A DNA stretch of 64,000 nt from Sporosarcina ureilytica (GCF_001753205.1 NZ_CP017560.1:496001-560000), one strand, 5' to 3'; shown: positions 17,282-27,497, numbered from the stretch's first letter. The notes: generated by a model not told the origin, from the sequence alone. Made by a program: numbers and translations.

Positions 17282-17316
17282 AAAGCCATTCACACTCCAA
17301 CAAGTGTGAATGGCTT
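17282..17316. terminator. Bidirectional terminator
   Basis: AAGCCATTCACACT pairs with AGTGTGAATGGCTT between the converging GTPase and methyltransferase genes. Confidence 0.88.
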
Positions 17317-17319
17317 AAC

Positions 17320-18486
17320 TTATTGATTCAGTAAATCTTCCAGTTCTTTCTCTAAAAATGGCTTTGCATGTAACATATCGCGGAATTCTTCATAGCGTGT
17401 GAATTCGTCAGCAGCTGGTTTTCGGCCAGTATGATAAGCACGAATGAGCACGTTTTTTGGAGTGTGTTCTACGTCAATGAATTCCAGTAATTGTGCTTCA
17501 TAACCTACGAGTGACAATAGTTCCGCACGAATTGAATCGGTTGCCAGGGATGAGAATCGCTCTTTAATTAGACCATGTTGCAACATGACATCGAGTGCAG
17601 GCGCTTTTATTTGTGAAAATAACTCATGTTGGCAGCAAGGAACACTTAAAATGACTTTGGCCCCCCATTTTACGGCACGTCCTAACGCCATATCTGTAGC
17701 AACATCACAGGCATGAAGTGTAACGACCATGTCGACTGACGTTTCTTCATTGTAATCGTTGATATCTCCAACAAGAAACTCAAGATATTCATAGCCGAGA
17801 TCCTCCGCAATTTTGCAGCATTCTTCAATCACTTCTTTCTTCAAATCAAGCCCAGTCACTTTAATATCGAGGCCTTTTTCAATGTGTAAGTAATGATATA
17901 ACGCAAATGTTAAATAGGACTTTCCGGAACCGAAATCAAGAATACGAATGGTTTTATCTTTCGGCAAGTAGGAAAGTGAGTCGTCGATAAACTCAACGAA
18001 ACGGTTAATTTGCCTAAACTTGTCTTGATGTTGGTTCCGTACTTTTCCATCTGGTGTTTGAACGCCCAATCTGACTAAGAAAGGATAGGGAGTTTCTTCA
18101 TCTAATAAATAATTCTTTTTTCGATTATGGGAAAGATCAACTTCTTTCGTTGATGCGGTTTTCTTTCCTTTCCACATCACTTTGAACTTTTTCGAAATTT
18201 GGACATGTACGGTTTCATTCGTGAATTCCGCATGTACTTGGCGAAATCGATTTAATAAGTTTTCAAGTTCATCATAAACGTTTTCGATGGCAATGTTTTC
18301 GTGATTTAACACTCGTTCGTACTGGTATTCAAATTGAATATGCAATGCGCCGCGAAGTTCAACTGGCTTTAAACGAACACGTTTTAATTCGTCAGATTTC
18401 ATGCGTGGCTGGCTAATTGTGCCACCCGCAAACGTGCCATTCGTCAGTTGTTCCGTCAGTTTTGTGAGCAATTCTTCAAACTGCAT
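17320..18486 (-). CDS. SAM-dependent methyltransferase (Methyltransf_32/GSTCD-like)
   Basis: A 388-residue protein with an N-terminal domain of unknown function (about residues 1-145) and a class I methyltransferase domain. The SAM motif is ILDFGSGKSYLTFALY near residue 185, followed by GLDLKKE; LHACDVATD and SVPCCQHE are the family-specific motifs, in the place where many methyltransferases have NPPY-like signatures. The family is related to eukaryotic GSTCD; its substrate is not known, with RNA likely. It follows the nitroreductase by 11 bases on the same strand, so the two are an operon. The start follows AGGAG. Confidence 0.82.
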   Translation of the reverse strand: MQFEELLTKLTEQLTNGTFAGGTISQPRMKSDELKRVRLKPVELRGALHIQFEYQYERVLNHENIAIENVYDELENLLNRFRQVHAEFTNETVHVQISKKFKVMWKGKKTASTKEVDLSHNRKKNYLLDEETPYPFLVRLGVQTPDGKVRNQHQDKFRQINRFVEFIDDSLSYLPKDKTIRILDFGSGKSYLTFALYHYLHIEKGLDIKVTGLDLKKEVIEECCKIAEDLGYEYLEFLVGDINDYNEETSVDMVVTLHACDVATDMALGRAVKWGAKVILSVPCCQHELFSQIKAPALDVMLQHGLIKERFSSLATDSIRAELLSLVGYEAQLLEFIDVEHTPKNVLIRAYHTGRKPAADEFTRYEEFRDMLHAKPFLEKELEDLLNQ

Positions 18487-18497
18487 ACTATCTACTC

Positions 18498-19229
18498 CTA
18501 TTGAAAATCAAATCCCTGTTTCTGTAAAAACTCTTTCATATGAAGGCGTCTCGGTGTGCCTAGAAATGCGGTCATCGATTCGGACCAAGTGATGTCTTTT
18601 TGATTGGCCCCGCGGTTTTGGTAATACGTCTTCATCGTTTGATCATATTCAGGAATAAGTTCATTATATTTTTCTTCATCATAGCTGTTTTCGTGTAAAA
18701 TTGCTTCTATCGGCAATCGAGGTTTCACTTCATTGTCTTCGTCTGGAACGCCGATGGTCAGCGCATACATCGGTGCAACACCTGCTGGTAAATTAAGCAA
18801 TTCACTAATTTCTTCAGGCGCATTTCGAACACCACCAATATAACAAATGCCGTACCCTTTAGATTCCGCTGCAATCGCCATATTCTGTGCAAATAAAGCA
18901 ACGTCTGTCGTCGCGACAAGTAAATTTTCTGCCTGACGATAATCAATTTCCTTTCCTAATAAGCTTGCCCCTTTTTCAATTCGATAAAAGTCCATGCATA
19001 GGACAAGGACTGCGCCTGCCGTTGAAATTTGCTGAGGGTTTTTAGAGAGCTCTGCAAGTTGTTTTCTTTTATTTGGATCGGTCACATGAATGACAGAGTA
19101 GGCTTGGACAAAGTTAGAACTTGCGGCATGTTGCCCCGCTAAAATAATTTCATGAAGGTCATCTTTCGTCACCTTCACATCTTTATACTTTCGAACAGAT
19201 GCATGACTCGTTAATAAGTTGATGGTCAT
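18498..19229 (-). CDS. NfrA-like FMN nitroreductase
   Basis: A 243-residue flavin enzyme of the NfsA/NfrA type. RKY near residue 13 and the segment with GICYIGGVRNAPEE are typical FMN-binding parts; the C-terminal arm with RGANQKDITW matches the FRP subgroup. Such enzymes reduce nitro compounds, quinones or flavins with NAD(P)H. It is the first gene of an operon with the methyltransferase; the start at 19229 follows AAGGGGG. In the 262-base gap upstream (19230-19491) I see a small inverted repeat (ATAATCG/CGATTAT, near 19411) but no clear operator. Confidence 0.87.
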   Translation of the reverse strand: MTINLLTSHASVRKYKDVKVTKDDLHEIILAGQHAASSNFVQAYSVIHVTDPNKRKQLAELSKNPQQISTAGAVLVLCMDFYRIEKGASLLGKEIDYRQAENLLVATTDVALFAQNMAIAAESKGYGICYIGGVRNAPEEISELLNLPAGVAPMYALTIGVPDEDNEVKPRLPIEAILHENSYDEEKYNELIPEYDQTMKTYYQNRGANQKDITWSESMTAFLGTPRRLHMKEFLQKQGFDFQ

Positions 19230-19491
19230 TGGATTTCCCCCTTAAATTTTTTTCATATGATAAGCGTACCAAAGAATTTACCAGGGAACGAAGTAATATA
19301 ACTTGAAATACGTTCGATTATCCCTAAAATAGAATGTTTTTAAGAATTTTGGAAAGCCCTTGAATTTCACCATGCATTCCAAATGATTCCGATGACAGGC
19401 CGCCCTCAATTCATAATCGATAAAAGACGATTATCAGTTATGGACAAACCTTCAGAATTATACGATAATAGATAGGCGAGGGGGGAATGGA

Positions 19492-21126
19492 ATGGCATTA
19501 CTTCGAAAAACAGTTGGGGAAATTGTAAGGGAACAAGCGCGGACCTATCCAGATATAGAGGCATATGTGTATCCGGAGCATGGCATCCGTAAAACTTACA
19601 AAGAGTTTGACGAGGAAACAGATTTATTAGCGAAGGCATTTATCGGCATGGGGATTGAAAGAGGGGAACATGTCGCAATTTGGTCTGATAACAAACGACA
19701 GTGGCTACTAAGTCAATATGCAACAGGAAAAATGGGGGCAGCTTTGGTTACAGTAAATACGAATTACCAAGCTGCAGAATTAGAGTACTTATTACAACAA
19801 TCTGATTCTACTACATTAATATTAGATGAAAGTTTTAAGGGGACAAGTTATATAGATATTATCCGAACGATTTGTCCTGAACTTATTGAAAGTCGTGGGG
19901 ATAACATTGTTAGCGAAAACTTGCCGCGTCTCAAACGCGTGATTTTAATGACTGAACGTGAAGAAGAAGGGATGTATAAGTGGTCCGATCTCATGGCACA
20001 TGCGTCTAACGTTTCGGATGAACAGCTGGAAGAACGTTTTCAATCCCTTGACCCTGATGATGTGATCAATATTCAATATACGTCGGGGACGACAGGTTTT
20101 CCAAAAGGCGTCATGTTAACGCATAATAATATTGTGAACAACGGGAAAATCATCGGAGATCGCATGAAATTAACGGAGAAGGATAAGGTTTGTATCCCTG
20201 TACCATTTTTTCACTGTTTTGGCTGCGTGCTAGGAACATTGGCAGCGGTTACACATGCCTCATCGATGGTTATTGTTGAGCAATTTGATGCTGAAAAGGT
20301 ACTTCAAGCTGTTCAAGATGAAAAATGTACTGCTCTTCATGGAGTTCCGACAATGTTTATCGCGGAGCTGAATCATCCGGACTTTCCTCAATACGATACA
20401 TCTTCGCTTCGAACGGGAATTATGGCGGGCTCGACTTGTCCAATTGAAGTCATGCGTCGTGTCATCAATGACATGGGGGCAAGTGAAATTACCATTTGCT
20501 ATGGGCAGACGGAATCGTCTCCGGTTATTACGCAAACTACGACAGATGATCCGATTGAAAAGCGGGTATCGACTGTTGGAAAACCGCATCCACATGTTGA
20601 AGTGAAAGTAGTCGATCCTACAACGGGAGAAGATGTCGAAGTGGGTGAGCCAGGTGAATTGTGGACAAGGGGCTACCATGTGATGAAAGGGTATTATAAT
20701 AACGAAGAAGCAACGCGAGAAGCGATAGATAAAGATGGTTGGTTACGCACTGGAGATATTGCCATTATGGATGAAGACGGGTATATCGATATTACGGGAC
20801 GTATTCGCGATATGGTTATTCGAGGTGGGGAGAATATTTACCCGCGTGAAATAGAGGAGTTTCTATATAAACATCCTGGGATAGAAGATGTCCAAATCAT
20901 TGGCGTGCCAGATCCGAAGTACGGGGAAGAGCTAATGGCTTGGATTATTCCTAAAAAGGGTGCCACGATTGATGAGAAATCTGTAAGGGAATTTTGTAAA
21001 GGGAATATTTCCTATTATAAAATTCCGCGTTATGTCGAATTTACAGATGCGTATCCGATGACTGCGTCGGGAAAAATCATGAAATTTAAGCTCCAGGAAA
21101 TATCGAAAGATTTGATTAAAGTATAA
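19492..21126 (+). CDS. Fatty acyl-CoA ligase (AMP-forming)
   Basis: A 544-residue member of the acyl-adenylate-forming family, similar to Bacillus YngI-type acyl-CoA synthetases. The AMP-binding signature YTSGTTGFPKGVML is near residue 190; GYGQTES-like CYGQTESSP, WLRTGDIA and RGGENIYPREIEEF (A8 region) follow, and the catalytic lysine lies in ASGKIMKFKL near the C-terminus. It activates a fatty or other carboxylic acid to its CoA thioester for beta-oxidation or lipid use. The start at 19492 follows GAGGGGGG. It is a single gene with its own terminator. Confidence 0.9.
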   Translation: MALLRKTVGEIVREQARTYPDIEAYVYPEHGIRKTYKEFDEETDLLAKAFIGMGIERGEHVAIWSDNKRQWLLSQYATGKMGAALVTVNTNYQAAELEYLLQQSDSTTLILDESFKGTSYIDIIRTICPELIESRGDNIVSENLPRLKRVILMTEREEEGMYKWSDLMAHASNVSDEQLEERFQSLDPDDVINIQYTSGTTGFPKGVMLTHNNIVNNGKIIGDRMKLTEKDKVCIPVPFFHCFGCVLGTLAAVTHASSMVIVEQFDAEKVLQAVQDEKCTALHGVPTMFIAELNHPDFPQYDTSSLRTGIMAGSTCPIEVMRRVINDMGASEITICYGQTESSPVITQTTTDDPIEKRVSTVGKPHPHVEVKVVDPTTGEDVEVGEPGELWTRGYHVMKGYYNNEEATREAIDKDGWLRTGDIAIMDEDGYIDITGRIRDMVIRGGENIYPREIEEFLYKHPGIEDVQIIGVPDPKYGEELMAWIIPKKGATIDEKSVREFCKGNISYYKIPRYVEFTDAYPMTASGKIMKFKLQEISKDLIKV

Positions 21127-21132
21127 AGATTA

Positions 21133-21169
21133 GAAGCGTATTCTCCTATTCAGGGAATACGCTTTTTTA
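21133..21169. terminator. Bidirectional terminator
   Basis: AAGCGTATTC pairs with GAATACGCTT and is followed by TTTTTT. It separates the converging acyl-CoA ligase and deaminase genes. Confidence 0.88.
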
Positions 21170-21172
21170 TGT

Positions 21173-21640
21173 TCACTCGTTGTTTCTTTTATTCCATTCG
21201 TGAAATGGTGAGCGTGCATCGTCCGTCTCAATTTGAATGAACGGTACTTGGCGATCTTCCGGTGCTTTTTCTTGGTCTGGGAAATACTCGGCTAATGGAT
21301 TTGGGAAATTGGCATGTTGTAACGCCTCATTTTTGCTACATGCATAATAAATATGTCCAATACTTGCCCAATAAGCAGCACCTAGACACATTGGGCACGG
21401 TTCACCACTCGCATACAATGTTGCCGATGAAAGATCAATAGACGCAAGCTTGGCACATGCTTCACGGATGGCTAAGAGCTCAGCGTGGGCAGATGGATCG
21501 TGATGTTGATGGACAAGGTTCGTCCCGCTTCCAATAATTTCACCATCTTTTACGACAATTGCCGCAAAAGGTCCACCACCGTTTTTTACGTTTTTAACCG
21601 CCATTTGAACGGTTTTATCTAACCAACTTTTGTGATTCAT
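21173..21640 (-). CDS. guaD: Nucleoside/guanine deaminase (GuaD-like)
   Basis: A 155-residue cytidine-deaminase-fold enzyme. The zinc site is HAE (in SAHAELLAIRE, near residue 53) and PCPMCLGA (near residue 83). Length and the C-terminal SPFHEW segment match Bacillus guanine deaminase GuaD, whose swapped C-terminal helix completes the active site. It would convert guanine to xanthine and ammonia. tRNA adenosine deaminase is excluded because TadA proteins lack this tail. The start at 21640 follows AAGGAGG. Confidence 0.85.
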   Translation of the reverse strand: MNHKSWLDKTVQMAVKNVKNGGGPFAAIVVKDGEIIGSGTNLVHQHHDPSAHAELLAIREACAKLASIDLSSATLYASGEPCPMCLGAAYWASIGHIYYACSKNEALQHANFPNPLAEYFPDQEKAPEDRQVPFIQIETDDARSPFHEWNKRNNE

Positions 21641-21808
21641 CGAAAAATCCTCCTTGTCGAAATGTAATTATTTCCTGGGAAATTTGACGTTCAAAGAAAA
21701 GGAATATATTTCTATTGTACATGATTCGTCAAGTAATTTATGAAAGCGTATTCTTTAATGTGAAAAGAGGTGATATACTGGATGCAATGGAAGGAGATGT
21801 AAATACAA

Positions 21809-23290
21809 ATGACAAATGATATGTATCAATTAATTGCCATCGTATTCTATATGGCAGCCATGATATTTATAGGTTATTATGCTTATAAAAAAACCACGAA
21901 TTTAACAGATTATATGTTGGGAGGACGTTCGCTTGGCCCAGCAGTAACGGCATTAAGTGCGGGTGCTGCGGATATGTCCGGCTGGTTGCTTATGGGGTTG
22001 CCTGGTGCAATCTATTTAAATGGTCTTGTCGAAGCATGGATTGCGATTGGTCTTACGCTAGGCGCGTATTTAAACTATGTGCTTGTGGCACCTAGACTTC
22101 GAGCTTATACGCAAGTGTCGGGGGATTCTATTACGATTCCTAGTTTTCTAGAAAGCCGTTTGAAAGACAGTTCTCGTGTACTTCGTATAGCATCCAGTAT
22201 TATTATTCTTATTTTCTTTACGTTTTATGTATCATCGGGAATGGTCGCAGGAGGAAAGTTTTTCAACAGTTCATTTGGACTTGACTATCACACTGGATTG
22301 TTAATCGTCTCTGCTGTTGTTATTTTTTATACATTATTTGGTGGGTTTTTAGCAGTAAGTTATACGGATGTCGTACAAGGCGTTACGATGTTTTTAGCGC
22401 TTTTACTCGTTCCAATTGTTGGTTTATTCATGACAGGTGGGTTTTCTGAAACGGCATTTTCAATTCGAGAAGTGAATCCAGAGTTGTTGAATTTCGTTTC
22501 AGGTGCTTCGTTCCTCGGCATTTTATCTGCTGTTGCGTGGGGACTCGGTTACTTTGGGCAACCGCATATTATTGTCAGGTTTATGGCGATTAGTTCGGTT
22601 AAAGAGCTCAAAAGTGCCCGTCGTATTGGGATTGGCTGGATGTTCCTCAGTTTATTTGGGGCTGTGGCAACTGCGCTTATCGGAATTGCTTTTTTTCAAC
22701 AAAACGGTGGTTCGTTAAATGATGCTGAGACGGTGTTTATTGTACTTGGTCAAATTATTTTTCATCCACTAATCGCGGGAGTTATGTTGGCTGCGATTCT
22801 TGCTGCAGTTATGAGTACAATTTCTTCACAGTTAATCGTGACATCCTCGGCACTTGTCGAAGATTTGTATAAAGCGGTTATTAAAACAGACGCGTCTGAT
22901 AAACAATATGTATTTTTAGGGAGAATGGCGGTTCTCGTTGTCTCGATTGTTGCAATCATGCTTGCATGGCCGAACAACGAGTCGATTCTAAGTATCGTAT
23001 CGTTTTCATGGGCAGGGTTTGGTGCTTCATTCGGGCCAATTATTTTACTTTCTTTATATTGGAGAAAGATTACAGCAAAAGGCGCTTTATGGGGAATGGT
23101 TGCGGGTGCGATTACCGTATTAATTTGGGGGAATGTGGACGCATTATCGGACATGTTATATGAAATCGTTCCGGGCTTCATCATTTGTTGGATTGTTACA
23201 TACTTTGTTAGTCAGGCAACGTATCAACCAAATGCTGAAATTGATCATGAGTTTAAAACAGCAATTGATATGCTTAAACAAGAGAAGTAA
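21809..23290 (+). CDS. putP: Sodium/proline symporter PutP
   Basis: A 493-residue sodium:solute symporter with about 13 membrane helices. GGRSLGPAVTALSAGAADMSGW near residues 37-58 contains the sodium and proline binding residues typical of PutP. It imports proline for nutrition or osmoprotection. The start follows GGAAGGAG. About 65 bases upstream, TGAAAGCGTATTCT at 21741-21754 resembles a cre site (12 of 14), and TATACT at about 21774 may be the -10. No proline dehydrogenase gene is adjacent. Confidence 0.93.
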   Translation: MTNDMYQLIAIVFYMAAMIFIGYYAYKKTTNLTDYMLGGRSLGPAVTALSAGAADMSGWLLMGLPGAIYLNGLVEAWIAIGLTLGAYLNYVLVAPRLRAYTQVSGDSITIPSFLESRLKDSSRVLRIASSIIILIFFTFYVSSGMVAGGKFFNSSFGLDYHTGLLIVSAVVIFYTLFGGFLAVSYTDVVQGVTMFLALLLVPIVGLFMTGGFSETAFSIREVNPELLNFVSGASFLGILSAVAWGLGYFGQPHIIVRFMAISSVKELKSARRIGIGWMFLSLFGAVATALIGIAFFQQNGGSLNDAETVFIVLGQIIFHPLIAGVMLAAILAAVMSTISSQLIVTSSALVEDLYKAVIKTDASDKQYVFLGRMAVLVVSIVAIMLAWPNNESILSIVSFSWAGFGASFGPIILLSLYWRKITAKGALWGMVAGAITVLIWGNVDALSDMLYEIVPGFIICWIVTYFVSQATYQPNAEIDHEFKTAIDMLKQEK

Positions 23291-23293
23291 GAA

Positions 23294-23322
23294 GAAGCCT
23301 GTGGCATTGCCACGGGCTTTTC
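23294..23322 (+). terminator. Terminator of putP
   Basis: AAGCCTGTGGCA pairs with TGCCACGGGCTT (one G-T pair) and is followed by TTC. Confidence 0.75.
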
Positions 23323-23353
23323 ACTTATTAGCGTGCTAAGGGGGAGTGGGGGA

Positions 23354-24052
23354 ATGAAACTAGATCATGTTGTGTATTTTACAAAGAAATCGCCGGTTGA
23401 GGTTGTGAAAGAACAACAAGGGTTAGGATGGCATACTGTGATTGGTGGTAGTCATGAGAAATGGGGGACCCATAATGCACTTATGTATGTAAGAAATGCA
23501 TATGTCGAATGGTTATCTATCGAACATGAAACAATTGCCCGAAAATCAGACCAGCCGCTTGTAAAATTATTATTACATGATTTACCAGACGGGGAAAGTT
23601 GGGGAACAGTTTGTTTTTCGGTCTATGACATTGCTGATTTCAACCAACAATTAATTGAAAAAGGTTATGAAACATCAGGGGTATTAGATGCGGAGCGGAA
23701 GACCATACACGGCGATGTACGAAAATGGAAAATGTTATTTATTCAAGAAGCGCCTTCAAATGCATTGCCTTATCCTTTCTTTATTGAATGGCAGACCGAT
23801 GAGGAATCAAGGTTCAACGAATTACGTACAGATGGAACCTTATTGCCAGCCAATGAAAAACTAGAAGTAACGGAATGTCTTTTTAGCGTTGAAAAACCTG
23901 AAGAAATAACAGAAAGTTGGGCATCTTTATTAGGTGTCAAATTAATTGAAAATACGATGATTCGCCTTCCAAATTGCAACGTGAAATTTATTGAGAAATC
24001 GGTAAGGGAAACGAAAGAAAGGTTAATCGAAGTTGCGATACAACACCGATAA
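23354..24052 (+). CDS. VOC/glyoxalase-like family protein
   Basis: A 232-residue protein beginning MKLDHVVYFT, the start of a vicinal-oxygen-chelate (glyoxalase-like) fold. The first half contains HVV and EWLSIEHE, the second half a weaker copy of the module. These proteins are usually metal-binding; the reaction here is unknown. The ATG at 23354 follows a run of GGGGGAG and GGGGG; the reading to 23333 is rejected since it would start within the putP terminator region. It lies between putP and hflX in the same direction, but with its own spacing. Confidence 0.72.
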   Translation: MKLDHVVYFTKKSPVEVVKEQQGLGWHTVIGGSHEKWGTHNALMYVRNAYVEWLSIEHETIARKSDQPLVKLLLHDLPDGESWGTVCFSVYDIADFNQQLIEKGYETSGVLDAERKTIHGDVRKWKMLFIQEAPSNALPYPFFIEWQTDEESRFNELRTDGTLLPANEKLEVTECLFSVEKPEEITESWASLLGVKLIENTMIRLPNCNVKFIEKSVRETKERLIEVAIQHR

Positions 24053-24140
24053 TCGCCTGCTCCGACAAGTTGCTTTATTTGGTACGTGAAAAGTCATATG
24101 ATAAAGTGGAATTAACTAGAGATGACTGAAAGGGGCTGGC

Positions 24141-25415
24141 TTGTTGGACGTTTTAGTGGAACGGGCATTACTTGTAGGTGTCCATGCACAAACAGACGAA
24201 CATTTTGAGTATTCACTGGAAGAGCTTGGGAATCTGGCGGAAGCCATTGAAGTTGAGGTAGTTGGTACAATTACGCAAAACTTAGAGAGACCGAACCCAT
24301 CTCATTATGTCGGAGCTGGTAAGATTGAAGAAATTCGAAGTTTTTATGAAGAATCCGGGGCGAATTTGGTCATTTTTAATGATGAATTATCGCCTTCACA
24401 AATTCGGAATTTAGAAAATGGACTTGAATGTAAAGTCATCGATCGAACGATGTTAATTCTAGATATATTTGCAAGACGTGCACGGACGCGCGAAGCCAGA
24501 ATGCAAGTTGACCTTGCACAATTGCAATATATGTTGCCACGTCTTGTTGGTTTACGTGCTTCGTTGAGTAGGCAAGGGGGCGGCACAGGCGGCGGTTTCC
24601 AAAACAAAGGTGCCGGAGAAACAAAGTTAGAATTGGATCGTCGTGTCATTGAGGATCAAATTGCGAAGTTGCGACGCGAATTAGAAAATGTGCAAGGGCA
24701 GCGAGAGACGCAGCGCAAACAGCGAAGAAGAAGTGGTTTGCCAGTTGTTTCACTCGTTGGATACACGAATGCGGGCAAATCGACATTGATGAATGGTTTA
24801 CTGAAGAAAGTAAACGCTGAGTTGGACAGGCAAGTGTTTGAGAAAGATATGTTATTTGCGACACTGGATACGTCGATCAGACATGTGAAATTACCTGATA
24901 ATAAAGCGTTTTTATTAACAGATACGGTTGGTTTTGTTGGAAAACTTCCTCACCATTTAGTCAAAGCGTTTCGTTCTACATTAGAAGAGGCGCGGGATGC
25001 GGATTTGTTGTTACAAGTCGTAGATGTCTCCCATTCAGAACATAGTTTCATGATGGAAGTTACAAATGAAACATTAACCGATGTAGGTGTGGAAAATGTT
25101 CCGACGATTAATGTCTTTAACAAATCTGATCTTGCAGATTTGTCGTACCCTAAGATAGAAGGAAATAACATTTGGCTTTCTGCTAAAGACGGTAAGGGCT
25201 TAGAGGAACTAGTCGAGTTGATCAAAGACTTTATATTTGATGAGTATGTGACGTGTAAGTTACTCGTTCCTTTCGATAGAGGGGATGTCGTTTCATACTT
25301 AAATGATAAAGCAAATATTAAAGAAACAGCTTACGTAGAAGATGGCACGCTTATGATTGTCGAGTTATTGGCGGATGACCGGAAAAAGTTTGAAGAATTC
25401 GTGATTAGTTATTGA
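24141..25415 (+). CDS. hflX: Ribosome-associated GTPase HflX
   Basis: A 424-residue protein of usual HflX length. The N-terminal HflX domain ends in the glycine-rich GGTGGGFQNKGAGETKLE stretch near residue 155; a coiled-coil linker follows, then the G domain with GYTNAGKST (G1), DTVGF (G3) and NKSD (G4). HflX splits stalled or heat-damaged ribosomes. The start is TTG at 24141, about seven bases after AAGGGG; another TTG follows directly, so the exact start is uncertain by one codon. Confidence 0.95.
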   Translation: MLDVLVERALLVGVHAQTDEHFEYSLEELGNLAEAIEVEVVGTITQNLERPNPSHYVGAGKIEEIRSFYEESGANLVIFNDELSPSQIRNLENGLECKVIDRTMLILDIFARRARTREARMQVDLAQLQYMLPRLVGLRASLSRQGGGTGGGFQNKGAGETKLELDRRVIEDQIAKLRRELENVQGQRETQRKQRRRSGLPVVSLVGYTNAGKSTLMNGLLKKVNAELDRQVFEKDMLFATLDTSIRHVKLPDNKAFLLTDTVGFVGKLPHHLVKAFRSTLEEARDADLLLQVVDVSHSEHSFMMEVTNETLTDVGVENVPTINVFNKSDLADLSYPKIEGNNIWLSAKDGKGLEELVELIKDFIFDEYVTCKLLVPFDRGDVVSYLNDKANIKETAYVEDGTLMIVELLADDRKKFEEFVISY

Positions 25416-25456
25416 AAAACGCACAATCCTGTGGGGGCAGGATTGTGCGTTTTTCT
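25415..25456 (+). terminator. Terminator of hflX
   Basis: AAAAACGCACAATCCTG pairs with CAGGATTGTGCGTTTTT. A second dyad, AAGGTGCC/GGCACCTT, lies at about 25466-25500 and has an unclear role. Confidence 0.92.
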
Positions 25457-25511
25457 TTAGCTTAAGGTGCCGTATGCTTTTCGCATCGATAGGCACCTTT
25501 CGCTTTTATAA

Positions 25512-25542
25512 AGAAAGGGGGATTACTTTATTCTCCCCGATT
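25512..25542 (-). terminator. Terminator of the ABC exporter gene
   Basis: On the minus strand GGGGA and TCCCC form a short stem, followed by CCTTTCTTT. Confidence 0.5.
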
Positions 25543-25551
25543 TTTTACGTT

Positions 25552-27270
25552 TTAAACATTTTGGAACTGAATATTATGGAGACGTGCAAAAATCCCGTCT
25601 TGTTCTACGAGTTCTTGGTAAGTCCCGTCTTCTGAAATGCCATCTTCTGTCACGACAATGACACGGTGCGCGTCTCGAATTGTCGCCAGGCGATGTGCAA
25701 TGACAAGCGTTGTTCGATTTTCGGCCAGTTCATTTAACGATTGTTGAATGATGCGCTCAGTTTCCGTATCGAGTGCAGAAGTTGCCTCATCTAAAATTAA
25801 AATTGGCGGGTTTTTCAAAAACATACGTGCAATGGCAAGGCGTTGTTTTTGTCCACCTGAAAGTTTTAATCCACGTTCTCCGATTTGTGTTTCGTATCCG
25901 TCGGGAAGCTCGCGTATCATATCTTCTAAATGAGCTTTACGTGCTGCTTCATAAATTTCCTCGTCAGTCGCTTCCAAATTTCCGTAAGCAATATTTTCTT
26001 TAATTGTTCCTGTAAATAAAAACACATCTTGCTGGACAATCCCGATTTGACGTCTAAGTGATTGCTGTGTCATGTCGCGAATATCAATTCCGTCAATCGT
26101 GATGCTTCCAGAATCTACATCGTAAAAACGTGGAATGAGGGAGCAAATGGTTGTTTTTCCAGCACCTGAAGGACCGACAAAAGCAACTGTTTCTCCTGCG
26201 CGTATGTTTAAATTAATTCCTTGTAGAATTGACTTCGTACTTTCATAATTGAAATGAACATCGTCAAAAACAATATCGCCGTGTAAATGATTGACTTGAA
26301 TTGCTTTCGGATTATCTTTAATTTCTGGTTCCTGTTCAATTAAATCACGGAATCGTTTAAAGCCAGCCATCCCTTTTGGATACAATTCAAGCAATGCACT
26401 AATTTTATCTACTGGTTTAATTAAAATGTTGACGAATAAAATAAATCCGACGAGCTCTCCATGTGTTAATTTACCGTTAAATGTAAACCAAGCCCCGACG
26501 ACTAAGACGACGAGCGACATGAGTCGTGTCATCATATACATGCTAGAATGTGTCCATGCCATCACTTTATAAGCGACGAGCTTGGCAAGACGGAAATTGC
26601 CGTTGTCTGTTTTGAAACGTGCGATTTCAAAATCTTCATTTGTAAAAGATTTTACAACACGTGCGCCGGCAACGCTATCCTCCACTCGCGCGTTGACGTC
26701 AGCAATTTTGCCGTACATATTTGTCCATGCCGCGTTCATTTTCTTATTACAATAAGTAACAACCGCAATGAGGAGCGGTACCATGACTATCGCAATGAGC
26801 GCAAGTTCAGGGTTAATATGATACATGAGGACAAATGCGCCGACGAGCGTCATGATCGCGATAAATAAATCTTCCGGTCCATGGTGGGCGAGTTCTCCGA
26901 TATCGAATAAGTCATTTGTAATTCGACTCATAATATGGCCCGTTTTTGTATTGTCAAAAAAGCGAAATGATTGTCGTTGAACATGATTGAACAGTTGTTG
27001 GCGCATATCGGTTTCAATATTGATGCCAAGTTTATGCCCCAGATAACTAACGATGTATTGAAGAAATGTACTTAATAAGTAGATAAGTAATAACAGAATA
27101 CTAACCGTTACAATTTTTCCCCAATCACCGCCTGGCAGTAATTTATCTATAAACCATTGCACGGCTAGTGGGAAGGCAAGTTCAAGTAATGCCACAAAAA
27201 CAGCGCTAGAAAAGTCGATAATAAATAATCGTTTATGCGGTTTATAATAAGAAAAGAATTTCTTTATCAT
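25552..27270 (-). CDS. ABC exporter, fused membrane and ATPase domains
   Basis: A 572-residue half-transporter with six membrane helices (about residues 15-300) and a C-terminal ATPase domain. Walker A is GPSGAGKTT near residue 365, the signature is LSGGQKQR, Walker B is ILILDEATSALD and the switch histidine is in VIAHRLAT. It works as a dimer and belongs to the multidrug/lipid exporter group. The start follows AGGAGG. No partner half-transporter is adjacent, so a homodimer is likely. Substrate unknown. Confidence 0.9.
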   Translation of the reverse strand: MIKKFFSYYKPHKRLFIIDFSSAVFVALLELAFPLAVQWFIDKLLPGGDWGKIVTVSILLLLIYLLSTFLQYIVSYLGHKLGINIETDMRQQLFNHVQRQSFRFFDNTKTGHIMSRITNDLFDIGELAHHGPEDLFIAIMTLVGAFVLMYHINPELALIAIVMVPLLIAVVTYCNKKMNAAWTNMYGKIADVNARVEDSVAGARVVKSFTNEDFEIARFKTDNGNFRLAKLVAYKVMAWTHSSMYMMTRLMSLVVLVVGAWFTFNGKLTHGELVGFILFVNILIKPVDKISALLELYPKGMAGFKRFRDLIEQEPEIKDNPKAIQVNHLHGDIVFDDVHFNYESTKSILQGINLNIRAGETVAFVGPSGAGKTTICSLIPRFYDVDSGSITIDGIDIRDMTQQSLRRQIGIVQQDVFLFTGTIKENIAYGNLEATDEEIYEAARKAHLEDMIRELPDGYETQIGERGLKLSGGQKQRLAIARMFLKNPPILILDEATSALDTETERIIQQSLNELAENRTTLVIAHRLATIRDAHRVIVVTEDGISEDGTYQELVEQDGIFARLHNIQFQNV

Positions 27271-27497
27271 ATAGATTTATTCCTCCTATTCATCCATGAA
27301 ATAGTATAGCGGATTTTTTGGTTAAAAACGAATGTTGTTTTTCGGAATAAAAAATTAATTTCTTGATTCGTTCATCCTAATAAGTTAGTAATGATCGAGT
27401 ACTTTATACTTATTTAACGTGTAAGTTGGAACTTAATCGGGAAGTTACCGTATACCATAGTGTGGTGTAAAAGTAGAATTGAAGGGGTGCAGACAGT

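Noticed and set aside
25462-25505. Second terminator after hflX (AAGGTGCC/GGCACCTT)
   Set aside because: The arms are real, but the T-run is interrupted and hflX already has a strong terminator; role left open.
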